In this document: positions 6,441-7,405 of the stretch, piece after piece
How positions within the stretch are numbered: position 1 is the first letter of the stretch
Layout of the letters: each line of letters starts with the position of its first letter
NCBI GenBank assembly: GCA_018663565.1
Contig: JABJQE010000212.1
Location: forward strand, 1 to 7,405
Length of the DNA stretch: 7,405 nt
From: Phycisphaerae bacterium
GTDB taxonomy: Bacteria > Planctomycetota > Phycisphaerae > Phycisphaerales > SM1A02
Direction of reading: 5' to 3'
Made by a program: the position numbers and the translations under genes
Notes under the pieces: generated by a model
The model's database searches: none
What the model saw: only the letters and a program-made list of their open reading frames with translations
Told to the model about the DNA's origin: nothing

Positions 6441-7268
6441 ATGACAAACACTCCTATCTACATGCCGCCCAATGAGTTAGCCGAAATGGCCCTGCTCGAC
6501 GCCTATGGTCTTCTTGATGCCGCTGAACAAATGCGGTTTGAGCAGGCCTTCTTGGCCGTCTCTCCGGACGTTCAAGCCGAGGTTCGCCGGGTGCAATCTG
6601 AAATCGCCATCGACGAAGCCCTGCTTCCACAGTGCGAGCCACCTGCAGAGCTCAAAGCTAGGGTTCTTGAGCGAATCCGCTCAGCGATGTCCATGGATAC
6701 AGCTGGCATGCTCGGCATTGATGAGTTGCCGTTCCAACGTGACACGATTGGGCAAATTGGTAGCGGAAGCCGCGTCATGAGTTCAGTCTGGACGTGGCGA
6801 ATGGCAGCATTAGTGCTGCTTGGCGTATGCCTCACATTGGTGGTCATGGCCAACACGAGCCAACGCCACTTCGATCGCATGTTTGAAGAGGCCATCCGGC
6901 TGCACACGGATCGTGAAATCGAGTCAACTCTTGGCGCCGAATTCCAACCCTATATGGACCTCATGCGTCGTTCTACCGCCAGGCAACAGTACGTCGCCAT
7001 CGACGGTGGTAAGGGACTCATCCGAATTTCAATTGATGAAGCAAGCGGAGACATCTTCCTGCTCGCGATGGACCTCGATAGCCAAGATGGTCCGTGCTCA
7101 TTCACGATCACTGATACAAACGGCAATGAGTTGGCCTCTGTTGACATTCGCACCGACCGATACCTCGACGGTGTTTCGCTCAGCGTAGATCCAACCCTAT
7201 TGGCCGGCGCTCACTTCGAGTTGCGAGATGCAGACAACCGCGTCATCGTCTCAAGCACTTTCGCCTGA
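6441..7268 (+). CDS. RskA-like transmembrane anti-sigma factor
   Basis: 275-aa single-pass membrane protein that should bind the sigma factor encoded 41 bases upstream and hold it inactive. The cytoplasmic N-terminal part (about 11-82) shows the anti-sigma pattern of this family: LLDAYGLLDAAEQMRFEQAF, then a helix and PPAELKARVLERIRSAM before a linker. One transmembrane segment follows at about 118-138. The extracytoplasmic part (about 140-275) has an acidic helical stretch and then a beta-rich domain (QYVAIDGGKGLIRISID to the end) similar in layout to anti-sigma-K domains. The zinc-binding HxxxCxxC motif of ZAS-type anti-sigmas is absent; only three Cys are present (65, 130, 219), one in the membrane segment. 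An in-frame TAA at 6420 makes the ATG at 6441 the earliest start, with no clear SD, so translation may depend on the upstream gene. Release could be by regulated proteolysis, as known for RskA; this is inference. Confidence 0.82.
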   Translation: MTNTPIYMPPNELAEMALLDAYGLLDAAEQMRFEQAFLAVSPDVQAEVRRVQSEIAIDEALLPQCEPPAELKARVLERIRSAMSMDTAGMLGIDELPFQRDTIGQIGSGSRVMSSVWTWRMAALVLLGVCLTLVVMANTSQRHFDRMFEEAIRLHTDREIESTLGAEFQPYMDLMRRSTARQQYVAIDGGKGLIRISIDEASGDIFLLAMDLDSQDGPCSFTITDTNGNELASVDIRTDRYLDGVSLSVDPTLLAGAHFELRDADNRVIVSSTFA

Positions 7269-7279
7269 AATCGCCTCAC

Positions 7280-7405
7280 TTACTCACTGCGTTCTGCCCA
7301 CGCCTGTTCGTGCGCCTCGAGTTCGGCTGACACAGCTTGCTGATCAGCAACAGTTGTAGCAAGTACTTCTGGGTCTGACCACACACGCTCTTCACCCAGC
7401 GAAGC
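7280..7405 (-). CDS. C-terminal end of a minus-strand gene, possibly an ABC-F family ATPase
   Basis: Reading the minus strand from the window edge gives 41 codons followed by TAA (7282-7280). The tail contains WSDPEVLATTVADQQAV followed by AELEAHEQAWAE. This pattern (a '.DPE/DPALYA'-like turn, then an acidic Ala/Glu-rich helix with a Trp before the stop) resembles the C-terminal helical extension of ABC-F ATPases such as Uup/EttA-like proteins. The fragment is too short for a firm call, and other proteins with helical hairpins, including release-factor-like ends, share it. It converges on the anti-sigma gene with only 11 bases between the stop codons. Confidence 0.45.
   Translation of the reverse strand, partial: ASLGEERVWSDPEVLATTVADQQAVSAELEAHEQAWAERSE

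Noticed and set aside
7337..7350. Perfect 14-bp palindrome TTGCTGATCAGCAA
   Set aside because: It falls inside the coding part of the minus-strand gene fragment, has no loop and no T-run, and can be explained by Ala-Asp-Gln-Gln codons. It is not a credible terminator or operator on this evidence.
1..7405. Search for CRISPR arrays, tRNA/rRNA genes, insertion sequences, phage or defence genes
   Set aside because: No regularly spaced direct repeats, tRNA-like cloverleaf sequences, transposase motifs or terminal inverted repeats were seen; nearly all of the window is explained by housekeeping or regulatory genes.

Overview
This window looks like an ordinary chromosomal segment from a bacterium, most plausibly a member of the Planctomycetota (Phycisphaerae-like). 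The evidence is the prepilin-type protein with its 'HRDGINIL.ASGSVEW' C-terminal motif, a style common in Planctomycetota/Verrucomicrobiota; the lone ECF sigma / RskA-like anti-sigma pair; and the moderately GC-rich, largely SD-led genes. This placement is inferred from protein style, not from a marker tree. I see no mobile elements, CRISPR arrays, tRNAs or rRNAs.

Layout from left to right: (1) the C-terminal half of the F-type ATP synthase alpha subunit (atpA), closed by a strong hairpin with a short T-rich tail. (2) A three-gene co-directional unit: a HAL2/CysQ-type 3'(2'),5'-bisphosphate nucleotidase, an SLC13-type permease with two central RCK_C (TrkA_C) domains, and a membrane-anchored endonuclease/exonuclease/phosphatase (EEP) protein. 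An SD overlapping a stop codon and an ATGA overlap link these genes. (3) On the minus strand, a type II/IV pseudopilin-like protein that meets the EEP gene tail to tail, with both stop codons inside one CTAG. (4) A roughly 220-bp divergent control region. (5) An ECF sigma factor with a strong SD that points to an AUC codon rather than the annotated AUG, followed by its single-pass RskA-like anti-sigma factor. (6) The last 41 codons of a minus-strand gene, possibly an ABC-F ATPase.

Functional reading: the nucleotidase and the permease fit together as a sulfate module. The permease would bring in sulfate (or another dianion) and the nucleotidase would remove 3'-phosphoadenosine 5'-phosphate (PAP), the inhibitory by-product of PAPS use. 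The role of the EEP protein is open. The sigma/anti-sigma pair is a membrane-linked transcription switch, and the divergent pilin-like gene is a candidate target only by position. I did not find a convincing new multi-gene system. The best leads are the possible AUC start of the sigma factor, the structured leader ahead of it, and the sulfate/PAP operon with its degenerate EEP protein.
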